Assembly: GCA_020796225.1 (NCBI GenBank)
Contig: CM036759.1
Location: 62,900,590 to 62,964,589 of the forward strand
Length of the DNA: 64,000 nt
Direction of reading: 5' to 3'
Source: Arion vulgaris
Lineage: Eukaryota > Mollusca > Gastropoda > Stylommatophora > Arionidae
The notes under the pieces are model-generated. The model had not been told where the DNA came from. It ran no database searches and saw only the letters and a list, made by a program, of their open reading frames with translations. Positions 22,370 through 34,681 of the stretch are shown piece after piece. Every line of letters begins with the position of its first letter. Position 1 is the stretch's first letter. Both the position numbers and the translations under genes were made by a program.

Positions 22370-23350
22370 TCAGAATGCAACTCCTGCAAGAATCGTTGAG
22401 AATGATGTAATGTGTTGTGGCGACATAAAGGAAGATTGCAGTAAACTCTGCATATGAGGCCAAGCACAGATACATTTATTGGTTAAGGTTGGCCAAGCGC
22501 AAAACCTAGAGTTGTGTTCTTGTGCTTAATGAAGCTACCCTTTCTGAAACAACCGGATTTGGTACAGTTGCACGGGCGCAAAATGTAAAGTTGCATTCTT
22601 GTTGGCAAGCACAAAATTTTAAGTTGCATTGCTAGCGCCAAATGAAATTTGGATTAGCACCTCTGGATTATTTGTGTGCAGCCTCAGTCCAGTGTTTCCC
22701 GGCATCGTGAAAAATGCAGAGTTAAAAACTGCAAATTGTTGAGTGCCGACAAACTTCTCAAAACGGCTGAGAAAGTTCCTAATCCGGAATAAACTCACCA
22801 TGACTAGAAAAGTTAGGCTGATAATGTAAAGGTTTTGTCTGCCTGTAAACCCAAACATTGACAAAAGCCTGCACTTTTCGTATCGATTGCCCACATTTAT
22901 AGGATGACATGCACAACACGCATACACTCACAGGCTCAGATTAAACAGGCCAATTAAATAACCTAACATTTATCGTTCGAGTGAATGCAAATGTCTGTCT
23001 GTGCAGGTCATTGTTTGGTACCCTTTCTGGTGAAAATCACACATTGGTTGCGGGTGATCAATGGGTGGCTGCTTTAGAGCAATCGTGGAAGTGGCTCTTT
23101 GGACTATAATCACATGCAGATTTTCCCTTGTGATCAATGTTTTTAGAGCGTCTACTTTGCTAGAAATGAGAGGATACTGCAGTGATGACCAATAGACCCT
23201 ACCTGAGTAGGAGTCTCCGCAATATTAAGCATTACACGCCTAGAGTTGTTGGAGGTTTCTGGATCTGCAAGAAAGCAAGGTACTCTCCCCCACGCAATAT
23301 AGTAAAAAGGGGAAAATCTGATACTTGCTGGGTTCAACAACAACAATAGT
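22370..23350 (+). mobile_element. Retroelement B with F-type 3' module
   Basis: It starts part-way into B ('gcaagaatcgttgagaatga'), runs to about 22960, then continues into the F module (about 22980-23350: 'aatgtctgtctgtgcaggtc', 'ctacctgagtaggagtctcc'). Other F modules are at 27890-28270, 33015-33250 and 57935-58310, and inverted at 25140-25310. Confidence 0.55.
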
Positions 23351-23978
23351 ATAACTCCAACTATGATACTTGAAAGTGGGATTGCTTAGTTTGTAAAATC
23401 CTAGTTACCGATCTGTACAAATTTGTGTCCTGTTGGATAATATGTGCATACTTTGACCTAAGTTCTGATGTGCGTTGCCTACATACCGTAGGGGCATAAC
23501 AGGATCTACTGTCTTGGGCATGTTGGTGTTTGCGAGTGTGAGAGTGGACAGGCTTGCATCAATTATCAAGTTTTGGAAGGGTAAGGGGGATGTTCTTTTG
23601 GCGACCTGTTGGATGTGGATACCAAAATTCATGTTGAATCTATCCAGAAATTTAGCGAGTTTAGAATTGCACAAGTAGAGCTGAAGGATGGAAAGAGAAG
23701 TGTGTTTAACCAGTGTGCCACAGGAACCATCAGTATGTATACCCTTCAACATCTTTTGTGGGAGACTGAGCAACTATGGGTCTGCCTGGGTTGCTGTAAT
23801 GTTGGTTCAGTAACTAAAAACCAAGTCACCATGAAATGTCTCATGAAGTTTTTTAACCACAGTGGTAGCTAACACTGTCCTTGAAAATGACAAAACTCCC
23901 AATTCTTATTTGAGATATGTATATTCATAATGAAATCTACACTTTAATTTCTTTAGTTCTGAGGTCTATACTACTTTT
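23351..23978. other. Unassigned repeat-like region
   Basis: The segment around 23685-23830 recurs, diverged, at 26545-26695 ('catacccttcaacatc'). It could be a worn retroelement, but no motif identifies it. The 122-codon minus frame (23405-23773) looks fortuitous. Confidence 0.35.
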
Positions 23979-24056
23979 ATGAAAGCCAGCTGAAAGCTGT
24001 GGATGCACAAAACAAACTACACAAACAACATGGGTCAAGTAGGAATCGGATTACAA
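23979..24056 (+). pseudogene. Decayed first coding exon of ZNF copy A
   Basis: It aligns with the intact exon at 34503-34586 (shared AAACAAACTACACAAACAACATGG-like and GATTACAAG blocks). It has a TGA five codons in, a 6-bp net deletion, and the GT donor after the final AAG is lost (ATATGT). The flanking intron is also recognisable. Confidence 0.6.
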
Positions 24057-24246
24057 GATATGTTCATCTTTACAATTTGTAACTAAACATTTGAGTCTTG
24101 CAGAACTTAAAAAATGAACACAGCTTATGTGTTGTAGTTAAATGTTCATGATTAGTTTCTAGTACCCTTATAAACCATACTGACATGAGTCAACACTCTT
24201 TCTTTTCAGATCACATGGGATATTAAAAGAAATATATCATTAACAG

Positions 24247-24279
24247 GACACACAAATTAAGATGGAACAAGTCTTTAAA
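24247..24279 (+). CDS. Possible 33-nt ZNF microexon (IKME motif)
   Basis: An AG acceptor at 24245-24246 precedes 11 codons DTQIKMEQVFK, followed by a consensus donor GTGAGT at 24280. Phase 0 in and out matches the other small exons of the family, and the IKME motif matches their theme. The pyrimidine tract is weak, and a stronger acceptor at 24202-24209 would lead to stops. Alternatively the ATG inside it could be a start codon. Low certainty. Confidence 0.3.
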
Positions 24280-24304
24280 GTGAGTAACTTGTTTCTCATT
24301 TTAA

Positions 24305-24660
24305 TTTGACTTACTTATCCCTCTCCACTCCTTATGGAGCATAGGGCCCCAACAGTTGTTTGCCACTTTTCCCGGTCTCTGGCCTTTTTTTTATGATCTC
24401 CCAGGATAGTCTAGCACCCTTCCCTTTCTCAAGAAGTCTTCGTCTCCAGATCTGTTTAGGACATTCTGTTCTCCTTAAGCGTTCCACTTAAGTGCTTGTC
24501 TAGAGACACTCGACTGTGTCTTCCATAGGGTATACCTAACCCTTCGCCATTTTCTCCTCTTAACCTGGGTCATCATGGGGTCCTGTTCTTATCCACACAT
24601 CTGTTTGCAACTCTATTATACCATCTCAGTCTGGGAATCCGCCGAAGACATCCGTTGACA
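24305..24660 (-). pseudogene. LINE ORF2 C-terminus
   Basis: The minus strand gives KWRRVRYTLWK, then SSVSRQALKWN, WRRRLLEKGK and KARDREKWQTTVGALCSIRSGEG before the stop. That ending is characteristic of one insect/animal LINE group. Three frames are used, so it is dead. A D module with an (AAAC)n tail abuts it. Confidence 0.75.
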
Positions 24661-24664
24661 AAGG

Positions 24665-24905
24665 TTTGTTTGTTTGTTTCGTTCACCCTCTGTCAGTTCA
24701 GGCCCCAGTCATGACGCTTGGTATTGCTTTACTGACTGAATTTTGAATGAGGTCTGCATACCATTTACGGTGTCCCTCGCCATGCTGTGAGCATTTGCCA
24801 TTTTCAGAGGTACTTGAAGTTTAGATCCTTCAAGTGTGATCGTTGCAGGAAACTCGTACCATCGGTACTTTTACGGCCAGTGTTGATTAGTGAAGTACGA
24901 CGACA
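24665..24905 (-). repeat. D module
   Basis: Sense minus, with tail (GTTTGTTTGTTTC complement) at the left, then 'cagtcatgacgcttggtatt', 'catttacggtgtccctcgcc' and 'agatccttcaagtgtgatcg'. Confidence 0.65.
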
Positions 24906-25309
24906 AAGGTCTGAAACTTATTTGTATTTAACTTGGTAACTCGTCATGTTTCCAAGCGTTTCTCATTTTAAACATACATTTATAGGTACAAATTGACATC
25001 TTAGATTGAGTACAGTTCACTACTTGCGTTTAACATTCCTGTACATTGGACAAGCCCATGCATTCTCTATTCTCCAATGTTTGTTTGTTTTTGAACCTCT
25101 AGCAATTATGGGGTTTCACCTTTTTTCCTATATTTGAATGGAGGAGAGTACCTGGTTTTCTTGAGGACATACACAGAAACCTCCAACAACTCCAGGTGTG
25201 TAGTGCTATGCTTAGTGTTGAGGAAACTCCTACTCAGATAGTCTATTGGTAACCACTGCAGTACTTCCTCGTTTCTAGAGCAGCAGATGCTCTAAAAATA
25301 TCAATCATT

Positions 25310-26255
25310 GGGGCCATAGGCACAAATAACGTAATGGCACAATGCCACGCCAGGGTCAGTGAGCTGGCACTGATCAAGACCCTACCCCACCTCCTCATAG
25401 TGGTCCTGGAAACAGACAGAGGGTCCTGTCTGCAAAGAGAGTGAGGATCGAGGGATTACTACTCTAGTATAGGTAGTAGTGCAAACACAGTCACGCCATA
25501 CATGTCCAAAATCCTAAATGAATGCACGCATCTCCTGGCCAATGTCTAATGGAAATGTTGCATAAATACAAAGCAAACGTAAGAAATAACAAGTTATGAG
25601 TCGTCTGTAAGCATATATTCACTCCTCTAGAGTCAATGTTTGCACCATAACTGCCAGCTCTTGGCAAAAATCATCGAAAACAATGTAACTTGTAGTAATG
25701 GCACAAGGGAAGATTGCAGTAAACTTTGTATCAGAGGCCAATCACAGATAAAATTATTGGGTGCGGTTGGCGCACAAAGCTTAAATTTGCGTTCTAGTGC
25801 TTAATAGAACTGCCCTTCCTGGTCTAGAAGAATGTACGCAAACAAACAGCCGAAAATTGATCGTTCATGTGACAAGCCCATGTGTCCTTAATGGTTGAGA
25901 ATGTTCCTAATCCAGATTGACCTCACATAGTTAGAAAAGGTGCATGTTGTAGACATACTCTTAGGCATAGATCATAAAGCCCGAATATACTGCAAAAAAT
26001 GATCATTAGAAAGCAATGAATACACAAAGGAAGGAAAGTGTGGGGCCTGACTGTCAGCAAGACAGACTCAAAACATTTCCAATAGGCCAAAATTTGGGAT
26101 ACCCTGCCCTACACATGTTTAGTACCATACACATGAAGGAGTCTAAGAACTGAGGTGCAACGTATAGTCGTTATTGGCAAAGATCAATTATACATCACAA
26201 TAAGGATGTTCAAATTGGTCGTAAGAATGAATGAAACAAACAAACAACATCCTAC
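25310..26255 (+). mobile_element. Retroelement B, 5' and 3' parts joined, inverted F module upstream
   Basis: It runs from the head ('cgccagggtcagtgagctgg') to an (AAAC)n tail at about 26240-26255, but the middle is deleted near 25820. An inverted F module lies just upstream (25140-25310). Confidence 0.6.
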
Positions 26256-26929
26256 ACATGTAGGCTAATTGCGCCTGAAAAATGTTGGCCATTGCCAATG
26301 TTTGGGTTTGTACGGGGAGAGAATTCTTCAGGCATTCAGTTCTACTTGTACAACGGGTTACTCCAAACTCCTTAAATCGCTGGACTGATGTTGGAAGATT
26401 AAATATTCTGACCCTATATATGGAATTTGAGTATGTTTAAAATGCATTTTTTAATCATCAATTTTAACATTTTACTTGACATTTATAAAAGTTTAATTGA
26501 TACAAAACAATAACACAATATTATATTTCATTACATATTGTATAAGTAGAGCTGGCTGCTTGAGAGGTAGAGAGAGAGGAGTGTATTTAGCCAGCGTGCC
26601 CTGGGAACAATCAGTATACATACCCTTCAACATCAGTTGGGAGAGACTGAGCACCTATTCTGTCCAGAGTACTGTGACATCAGTTCAGTAACCAATATTT
26701 AATTATTCAAGAATATTTTAGACTCTAAATTAATGTTGTTTTATTCAGATATCATCAAGATAGTGATATCTTCCATAACTGTATCACTTAACACAATTTT
26801 TGTTGACAATTATATCACATGATTGATATAAATAGAAGAAATATGTAATCTATTTGTTTCACAATATTTATTGCTGATATTTTTATACAATTTGTCATTA
26901 AAAAACATGATTGGACATTTTTTTTCCAG
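26256..26929. other. Intron of ZNF copy A
   Basis: Positions 26735-26929 align with the introns before exon 3 of copies B (39385-39572) and C (63390-63571), so this is duplicated host intron. The part before 26700 includes the unassigned repeat also seen at 23685-23830. No copy of exon 2 was found. Confidence 0.55.
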
Positions 26930-26975
26930 AAACATACAGTAAAGTTGGAAACTGAAGATGATAATGAGATGAAAG
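26930..26975 (+). CDS. ZNF copy A, exon 3 (VKLE motif)
   Basis: 46 nt between a TTTTTTTTCCAG acceptor and a GGTAAAG donor. It reads KHTVKLETEDDNEMK plus one leftover G (phase 0 in, phase 1 out). VKLE fits the SUMO consensus (hydrophobic-K-x-E). It is nearly identical to the exons at 39573 and 63572, with K instead of G at the first codon. Confidence 0.75.
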
Positions 26976-27179
26976 GTAAAGTTTTTATTTACTCATTTAT
27001 GAAGTTTATTGTTTCATTGTTGTGAGAAACATCTACTTTTTCTGCAATCTCACTAGATTGGGATGCGATAACATGATGCGATAGGGACATGTCATGGCAA
27101 TTTCATAGTTCGGGGCCAGCTTAGGCCACAAAATTTTGCTGTGCACAGGGCACGATGTTGGAATATAGGAAACCCAGAT

Positions 27180-27360
27180 CCTTTAGTAAGGGATCTAAAT
27201 TACAAGTACCTTTGAAGTTGAAGTAAGGTTTGCATGAATGGTGTGGGACACTGGTGATAAAGATAGCAAGCTTTCACGCAAAACATTAGTCAGAGGCACC
27301 ATATTAGCATCACAGTTATCCATACTAGGCACCATGACTAGTGCCTGCATTCATAGCAGC
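27180..27360 (+). repeat. D module, diverged
   Basis: Sense plus: 'aagtacctttgaagttgaag', 'cgcaaaacattagtcagagg', 'aggcaccatgactagtgcct'. It lies in the intron between exons 3 and 4 of copy A. Confidence 0.55.
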
Positions 27361-27369
27361 TAACACAAA

Positions 27370-27890
27370 AATAATTAGATTGGGATTTTGGATTCTTTGA
27401 TAAAGGCTGCCGTCTGCTTCAGTTGTCAGCTGTGCCATACATTTTGTCTTTGACATTGGTGTACAGTAGTTACCTCTTTCTACTCAGGTCTACATACTTG
27501 AACAGTCCTGTAGTACATTCTTTATCTGTATGCTTGCCGTGGCACAGACTATTGATACCTATCTTGAATTTTGTGTACATAAGGTGTCTTATTTGTTGTG
27601 GCCAGTCTGGAGGCGAAGTTTGATTTTTCTGTACAGTTGATAATATCCATCTTCCATGTTATGTTTTGAATGTTATTTCTTCCACTTTGCTTCATAGTTC
27701 CCTCTAGCGATGATTATTGATTCTACATAGATGACAGATTGTCATTTTGAGACATCTTTCCTCTGTCTTTAGCCAGTCTGTCACTATCTTCATTTCTGTT
27801 GAGCTTGCAGTTTGAGGGTATCCACTGGATTACTACCCTCTCAGATTCATTTCATTGAATAACTGGGCTAAAGTTGTCTTAATATCATTT
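27370..27890 (-). pseudogene. LINE RNase H fragment
   Basis: The minus strand reads LAQLFNEMNLRG, then VVIQWIPSNCKLNRNEDSDR with LAKDRGKM, then HLMYTKFKIGI. This is the last RNase H block and the downstream conserved stretch of the RT/RNase H LINE family. Frames are broken. An F module follows at 27890-28270. Confidence 0.7.
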
Positions 27891-28516
27891 GTTTGAGTGA
27901 CCGCAAATGTCTGTCCGTGCAGGTCATCGCTCTGTGTTTTCTCTAACAGAAATCACACATAGGTAGGTCCCACAGAAAACCTGGGGATTTTCTAGAACAA
28001 TCGCGGAAGTGGCTCTTTGGACACATGCATATTCTCCAGTGTGGTAAATGACTAATGTTTCTAGAACGTATACCGCACTAGAAATGAGGAGGTACTGCAA
28101 TGGTTATCAATAGACTCTACCTGAGTAAGAGTTTCTGCAACACTAAGCATAGCACTACAAACTTAAAGTTGTTGGAGTCTTCTGGATCTGCAAGGTACTC
28201 TCCCCCACTCAATTATAGGGAAAAGGGTGAAAAATCCATAATTTATGAGGGTTTGACAATAACAAAACACATGTATGCTGGTTTCTAGTGCTAGTTTCTA
28301 GTGTTACTAGACTTTGTTCCATTCAAGTCTCACAATTTATTGAGCATAATCTGAAACTATGACATAGCAGTTGATTATTATATTCTAATAGTAAGCATGT
28401 ACATTGTTGGTGATCTAGTCTCTTGGAATGTCAGAACAACAGGAGGTCTTTAGATCTTTATGATTTTATTCATTTAATAATGTGTCTAACTTTAGTATTT
28501 TTCTTGTATATTTCAG

Positions 28517-29797
<1,281 letters not shown>

Positions 29798-29964
29798 AAA
29801 TGTCATGTTTGTGATGTATAATTTATTCAGAACAATAGTCTAGAAAGACAAGAGAATATATATACTGGAAAAAAACTTTACAAGTCTCAATGTTTGTTGT
29901 TCAAGTTTCACAATAAAACAGAATCTGAAATCAAATGAAAGAATGTATTCTGATTAAAAAATGA

Positions 29965-30175
29965 AGCATTGATTGTTTGTTTTTGTTCGTTCTTCTTTAT
30001 CATTTTGATCATTCTTATTGTGAATAATAAACAGTCTTTGCCAAGAACGGTTAGAAGGTTGCGCCAAGTTAGGCCCCTACTAATGTAGCACAAGCTCATC
30101 CGAAACCAAAGTTTTCGACCTAGGAAATGTTTGAATCTGTCTTGCTGACAAACACTTTCCTTCTCTTTGTTGTAC
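29965..30175 (-). repeat. B-element 3' end
   Basis: Shared 3' end, sense minus ('attcttattgtgaataataa', 'gccaagaacggttagaaggt'), directly downstream of the copy A fingers. Confidence 0.6.
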
Positions 30176-30420
30176 TTTTCTTTGAATGCTTCACAACGAC
30201 CACCTGTTAACCACTCTGTGTGATTTGTATGTGATTTGAGCCTAAGAGTGATTATACGTTGTGCCATTTATGCGCCTACAAGTATGCCAGCCCATCCTAT
30301 TTCTGCGACGCTTTTTATTTGCTAGGGTACCCCTAGGGCCTACATCAGTTGCCTCTTACGACATGCATTGTAGATTGCAGTAGTACTATTCTTTGCTTCC
30401 CTTCGGGTCCGGCACCACAC
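30176..30420 (-). mobile_element. SINE-C copy
   Basis: Sense minus. The 3' segment 'accacctgttaaccactctg' at about 30198 is a single copy of what forms the 48-bp array. The core is near 30350 (TACGACATGCATTGTAG) and the head CCGGCACCACAC at about 30410. Confidence 0.75.
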
Positions 30421-30700
30421 AGGCATACCAGGAAATGAAACAGCAGACCGACTGACCAAGGAAGGTGCTGCAGGAGAGCAACCGGATGTCCAGTTACCTA
30501 CCACCAAAAGAAAAGGAAATCAATCAGAAAGCCACAAATACCAATACAAGACAATTACTATATTATGAGCAGATTGGAACAAGTTGTTATTCTGAGCCTT
30601 AGAACAGGACACAATTGGCTCCGAAGCCACATGTATACAAAATTCAAGATTGGCAATTCAGCCATATGTACATAAATTCAGCCATATGTTCAGGCATCTT
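30421..30700 (+). pseudogene. LINE RNase H fragment
   Basis: The frame GIPGNETADRLTKEGAAGEQ is followed by VVILSLRTGHNWLRSHMYTK and FKIGNSA. This is the final RNase H block with the GNETAD catalytic Asp and the LRTGHN stretch. It is 5'-truncated and broken. Confidence 0.75.
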
Positions 30701-31198
30701 ACACATGTAACACACAGTGAAATTGGCACTAGGGTAGCTTTCATACATGGGAAGAAGTAATGAGGTAACAATTATAAAACTGAACTATTTGTTCCTTTCT
30801 ATAACCATATTCCAACTTAGCACACATGGTCATTCTGTATAGAAATCGTTGGAAACGTAAATCAATGTTTTCACGACGTTCCCGGTCACATGATCATGTT
30901 ACTTTCCGCTAAACATCCGGGTCACATAATACTATGATAAGGTCACTATTATTATAACGTATTTTAAACACGCTTATTTATAAGTTTCTGTAGAGTAGTT
31001 GATAACGTACCCCTCAACATTGCAATTGACAAAGCGCCCAATTCCCGTTCGGGACACATTTTTTTTAAAAACAGCTCACGCTCTGTCAATTTTTTTTTTT
31101 AAACACATCCATAAGTTAATAATCTGAATAAATTTAATTTGCCAATTGCTATTTTTCAACTTTCGTGTGAAATATTACAACTAGATTTAAACTAAATT
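30701..31198. other. AT-rich spacer
   Basis: Unassigned. It contains a run of A/T tracts near 31065-31105. Confidence 0.4.
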
Positions 31199-31511
31199 CA
31201 ACTTTCACGGAATGGGAATTCTATTGTATTAGGTTTTACTGGCAATCGGAATGAGGGACATTTTAAATTGTTATTTGTCAACTTTCACGGAAACGGAGTT
31301 CTATTGTATCAGGTTTTACTGGCAATCGGAATGAGGGACATTTTAAATTGTTATTTGTCAACTTTCACGGGAACAGGAATTCTATTGTAACAGGTTTTAC
31401 AGGCAATCGGAACGAGGGACATTTTAAATTGTTATTTGTTAACTTTCAGAATTCAGGAGAAATGATTTCAGAGAAATATATGGTCAACCACTAGTGACAA
31501 TTGTTATTTTT

Positions 31512-31690
31512 TCCCCCGATCCAGAAGCACTTGAGCTTTCAGCTCGGTGCCATGGACATCGTAACCCTTCGGTTCCACAAACACCGTAAATCTGGGGAAC
31601 CTGTGGCTTTTCTGCCATCCCGCGGAATTAAACCCGCACTCACAGAGGGCTTGTCACCGCAGTCCAACGCGCTACGAACACGCTGAGCAG
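31512..31690 (-). mobile_element. tRNA-derived SINE
   Basis: On the minus strand an A-box-like TAGCGCGTTGGACTG (31660-31674) and a B-box-like GGTTTAATTCC (31624-31634) have tRNA-like order and spacing. This suggests internal RNA polymerase III promoters. No cloverleaf gene is supported. Confidence 0.65.
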
Positions 31691-31865
31691 ACGGAAAGAG
31701 AAGATGGAGATATGTTGGACACATCTTATGGACAAGAAAGAGAGGACGACCTAGGGAGACCCTGAAGCGAACTTTGCAGAGAGAGGCAAGAAATATCGGT
31801 CTCAGTTTCATGAAGGAGATTGAGCGAGTTGCCCATGATAGAGCGATATGGAGAAATTGCTATTG
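31691..31865 (+). pseudogene. LINE ORF2 C-terminus
   Basis: Open frame GKRRWRYVGHILWTRKRGRP, then RETLKRTLQREARNIGLSFM, then VAHDRAIWRNCY and a stop. It is the familiar end of endonuclease-RT LINEs. It sits within the 80-bp repeat block. Confidence 0.75.
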
Positions 31866-32176
31866 AAATGGCCCTATGTGACGTGCGTATAACGGTACGA
31901 TAGGAATTATTATTTGTCAACTTTCACAGGAACGGGAATTCTGTTGTATCAGGTTTTATTGGCAATCGGAATGAGGGACATTTTAATCTTATGTGGCCAA
32001 CCGACAAAGTTTTCAAACCAGGCATGGAGAGAAAACGTATTGTTTTTTTTATGGGGAAGAAGCCGATTGTGAGGCAACAGGTCGTGTTTCTTTAAGGGAC
32101 TTTACAAATAGATTTAAACTAAATTCACCGGGCGAAGAATGGGTAAGCTCCTCGTTAATTATAAACTGAAACTTTC

Positions 32177-32421
32177 TTCTTCTTCGAACGCTCCACATCG
32201 ACCACTTGTTAACCACTCTGTGCGATTTGTATGTGATCTGAGCCTAAGAGCGATTGTGCTAGTTATGCGCCTACAAGTAGGCCAGCACATCCGATTTCTG
32301 CGATGCTTTTTATTTGCTAGGTAGCTTCCTAGATCCTACATCAGTCGCCTCTTACGACATTCCTTGTAGGTTGCAGTGGTACTATTCTTTGCTTCTCTAG
32401 CGGGCCCGGGACTACACGGGC
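32177..32421 (-). mobile_element. SINE-C copy with 9-bp duplication
   Basis: 245 bp with flanks GAAACTTTC at 32168-32176 and 32422-32430. The 3' end (TTCTTCTTCG...ACTTGTTAACC) is a single unexpanded version of the 48-bp array unit. Confidence 0.85.
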
Positions 32422-32430
32422 GAAACTTTC

Positions 32431-32869
32431 AATTTACGAAGTAAGATTTTATAACGCTTGACTAGGGGACATTACTCCAAAATGTGCGTTTTAACGGCTT
32501 GTTACATAAACTTAATGATAAAGGACTTATTTTGGGACTATCTCTGTATTGATGTCAAAAAGTATTTACATTAAGATATAATTGAGTGACCATTAATTCC
32601 TTTTAATTGAACAGTAACATTGGGAACAGAAAGTGAGAAAGAAGTAGATCAGGTAAACTAATTTTACTAATTGTTTATAATATTTATGCAAATAAAGAAA
32701 AACAAAATGGATAACTTATTTCTTATTATTTAGATTTAGTGTATGGTCTTACTAAGTTACTTAATTTAAATATTGATTTATTATTCATCCGTCAAACTGC
32801 ACTTTGTGATTGTAGCTAGTGTTGCTATAAGTCTTGTCGCTATCAGTGAGCATGTCTTCTCCTATGCAA
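32431..32869. other. Unassigned AT-rich sequence
   Basis: No recognised repeat. A 38-nt stretch at 32615-32652 lies between AG and GTAAAC, but no family resemblance supports an exon. Confidence 0.35.
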
Positions 32870-33250
32870 GCCTAATCATTGACAAGAGCTGGCACTCTTC
32901 GGACGCGATCGTCCTACACCATCCCCTCAGTAGAACGACGTCCAAAAATGCGTACACTTGCAGGAGGCTCAGATCAAAATGGCAAATTAACAGCCGAAAA
33001 ATGATCGTTTCGAGTGAACGCAAACGTCTGTCCGTGCGTTAGCGCTCAGTAGGCCTAAAGGCTTGCAGAAAAGGCTCTCTGTATCACATGCCCGCATATA
33101 CCAAAAAGTGATGTTTTTTAGAGCTCCAACCGCACTAGAAGTGGGAGAGCACTACAGTGATGACCAATGACCCCTACCTGGTAGGAGTTTCCGCAGCACT
33201 AAGCATAGCACTACATATCTAGAGCTGTTGGAGATTTATGGGGTTTCAAA
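32870..33250 (+). repeat. B fragment with F module
   Basis: B 3' portion ('cgaaaaatgatcgtttcgag') continuing into F ('tctgtccgtgcg', 'acctggtaggagtttccgc'). Confidence 0.55.
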
Positions 33251-33264
33251 AATCTTGGGTAGTC

Positions 33265-34345
33265 TCATCCGTTTCAAGATGCATGTTGGCACTTGGAAAT
33301 TTGCAATTTCTACTCTGCATTTTCCCTGGCCCTGGGAAACACTAGACTGGGGCTGCACACAAATAATCCAGAGGGTCGTTTCATTACGCGCTATTGCCCG
33401 AGTGGTTACCGGGTCCAAATTTTGGGTGTGAAGAATAGAACCACTGTTACCTACCATGCATGTCGTAAGAGGCAACTAAGGAGGTTTGGCTGAAATCGGA
33501 TGCACATGTCCTAAATGTGTAGAATTCTATGCGTTTAGGGGCCTACCAAACCAATGTGCAACGATACACGTTCTTGGCAAAGATCAAACATAACACAAAG
33601 AGTGATTAAAATTGGTAGTTAAAACGATCTCAAAAAAGAAGAAAATTACACGCTATCAGTGCAACTTAAATTTTGCACTAGCCAACATCACCATTCCCAG
33701 TTCTTCCGGGAATGGCAGACCCCACACATGAATGCAACTTTACATTTTGTACTCTTACAGCAGTACCATGCCCGATTGTTCCAGGGAGGGCAGTTTGTCA
33801 AGCACTAGGGCACAACCTTAGGATTTGCGCTCGCCAACCTTATCCAATAAATGCATTTGCGCTTGGTCTCCGATATGGAGTTTACTGCAATTTTCCCTTG
33901 CATTGTCACAACATGTTACAGCGTTCTCAAAGACACTTGCAGAGAACTAGCAATTATGATGCGACCATTGACTCGTATCATCGCTCTCACAGATTCTTGC
34001 AGAGAGCTGGCAAATATGGTGCATCCATTGACTCTAGGGAGGTGAGTATATGCTTTCAGACGATCATAACTTGTTATTTCTTATGGTGCTTTGCACCTAT
34101 GCAACTTTCCCATTAGACATCGGCCAGGAGATGCTTGCATTCACTCAGGATTTAGGACATGTGACCCGACTGAACCTACCTATACCAGTGTAGCTCTCCC
34201 TCAATCCCCACCCACTTTGCCAGGCAGGATCCTCTGTCTGTTTCCAGAGCCACCATAAGGAGGTGGGGTATAATCTTGATTAGTGCCAGCTCACCGATCC
34301 TGGTGCTATGTTGTCCCTTTGCATTATTTGCGCCTGCAGCCCCAT
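33265..34345 (-). mobile_element. Retroelement B split by a SINE-E
   Basis: Sense minus, head at the right (about 34300). The body is interrupted at 33395-33644 by SINE-E. An open frame of 134 codons at 33712-34116 lies in this repeat and is not considered coding. Confidence 0.65.
33395..33644 (+). mobile_element. SINE-E, full length with 12-bp duplication
   Basis: 250 bp from GCCCGAGTGGTTACCGGG to the shared 3' end with an AAAAAAGAAGAA tail. The flanks ATTACGCGCTAT (33383-33394) and ATTACACGCTAT (33645-33656) differ at one base. The first 13 bases resemble the A-box region of Leu/Ser tRNAs (GGCCGAGTGGTTA), which hints at a tRNA-derived head; no good B box was found. The core GCATGTCGTAAGAGGCAACTAAGG is shared with SINE-C. 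Confidence 0.88.
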
Positions 34346-34502
34346 AACTCCTACTGACATGCAGCTTCATAGAGGCAACCCATCCATGATTTAGACAAAC
34401 ATACGAAACCGAACGCAAAAAAGAAGAAAAGATTTGAGATCTGTGTATATTAAAAATGAAATGTATACTTTTTTCTACAGTTCTGTAACCAATATTATTT
34501 TT

Positions 34503-34586
34503 ATGGAAACCGTGCTGGAAGGTTGGGAACACACAAAACAAGATAGACAGACAACATGGATAAAACAGGAGGAACCAGACTACAAG
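34503..34586 (+). CDS. ZNF copy B, exon 1 (start codon, IKQE motif)
   Basis: 28 codons from ATG: METVLEGWEHTKQDR, then QTTWIKQEEPDYK, ending AAG|GTTTGTG in phase 0. The upstream acceptor-like TTTTTCTACAG at about 34470 implies the exon begins with a short 5' UTR. IKQEE is a SUMO-consensus motif with trailing acids. Conservation of the decayed copy at 23979-24056 supports it as a real ancestral exon. The donor is acceptable but not strong. Confidence 0.7.
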
Positions 34587-34681
34587 GTTTGTGAATCGTT
34601 ATAATTGTTAACTAAAAATCAGAATAGGACAAGAACTTCAAATCTACTAAACTTATTGTGTTCTTGTTAAATGTTCATGTT

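Larger units (their letters stand above)
31199..31990. repeat. 80-bp tandem repeat, interrupted
   Basis: Units start at 31199, 31279, 31359 and 31439 (exact 80-bp spacing, core 'ggcaatcggaatgagggaca'). Another unit is at 31918-31985, beyond an inserted SINE/LINE block. Three full copies plus partial ones. Confidence 0.85.

Noticed and set aside
28423..28516. N-terminal extension MECQNNRRSLDLYDF of the finger exon (also at 47973)
   Set aside because: It lies upstream of a good TATATTTCAG acceptor, and the phase of exon 3 fits that acceptor, so this is intron read-through.
32615..32652. Possible 38-nt exon between AG and GTAAAC (TLGTESEKEVDQ)
   Set aside because: It needs a phase-2 entry that no neighbouring exon supplies, and it lacks the KxE motif of the family.
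33712..34116. 134-codon plus-strand frame as a host gene
   Set aside because: It is within retroelement B; other copies of the same region carry stops and shifts.
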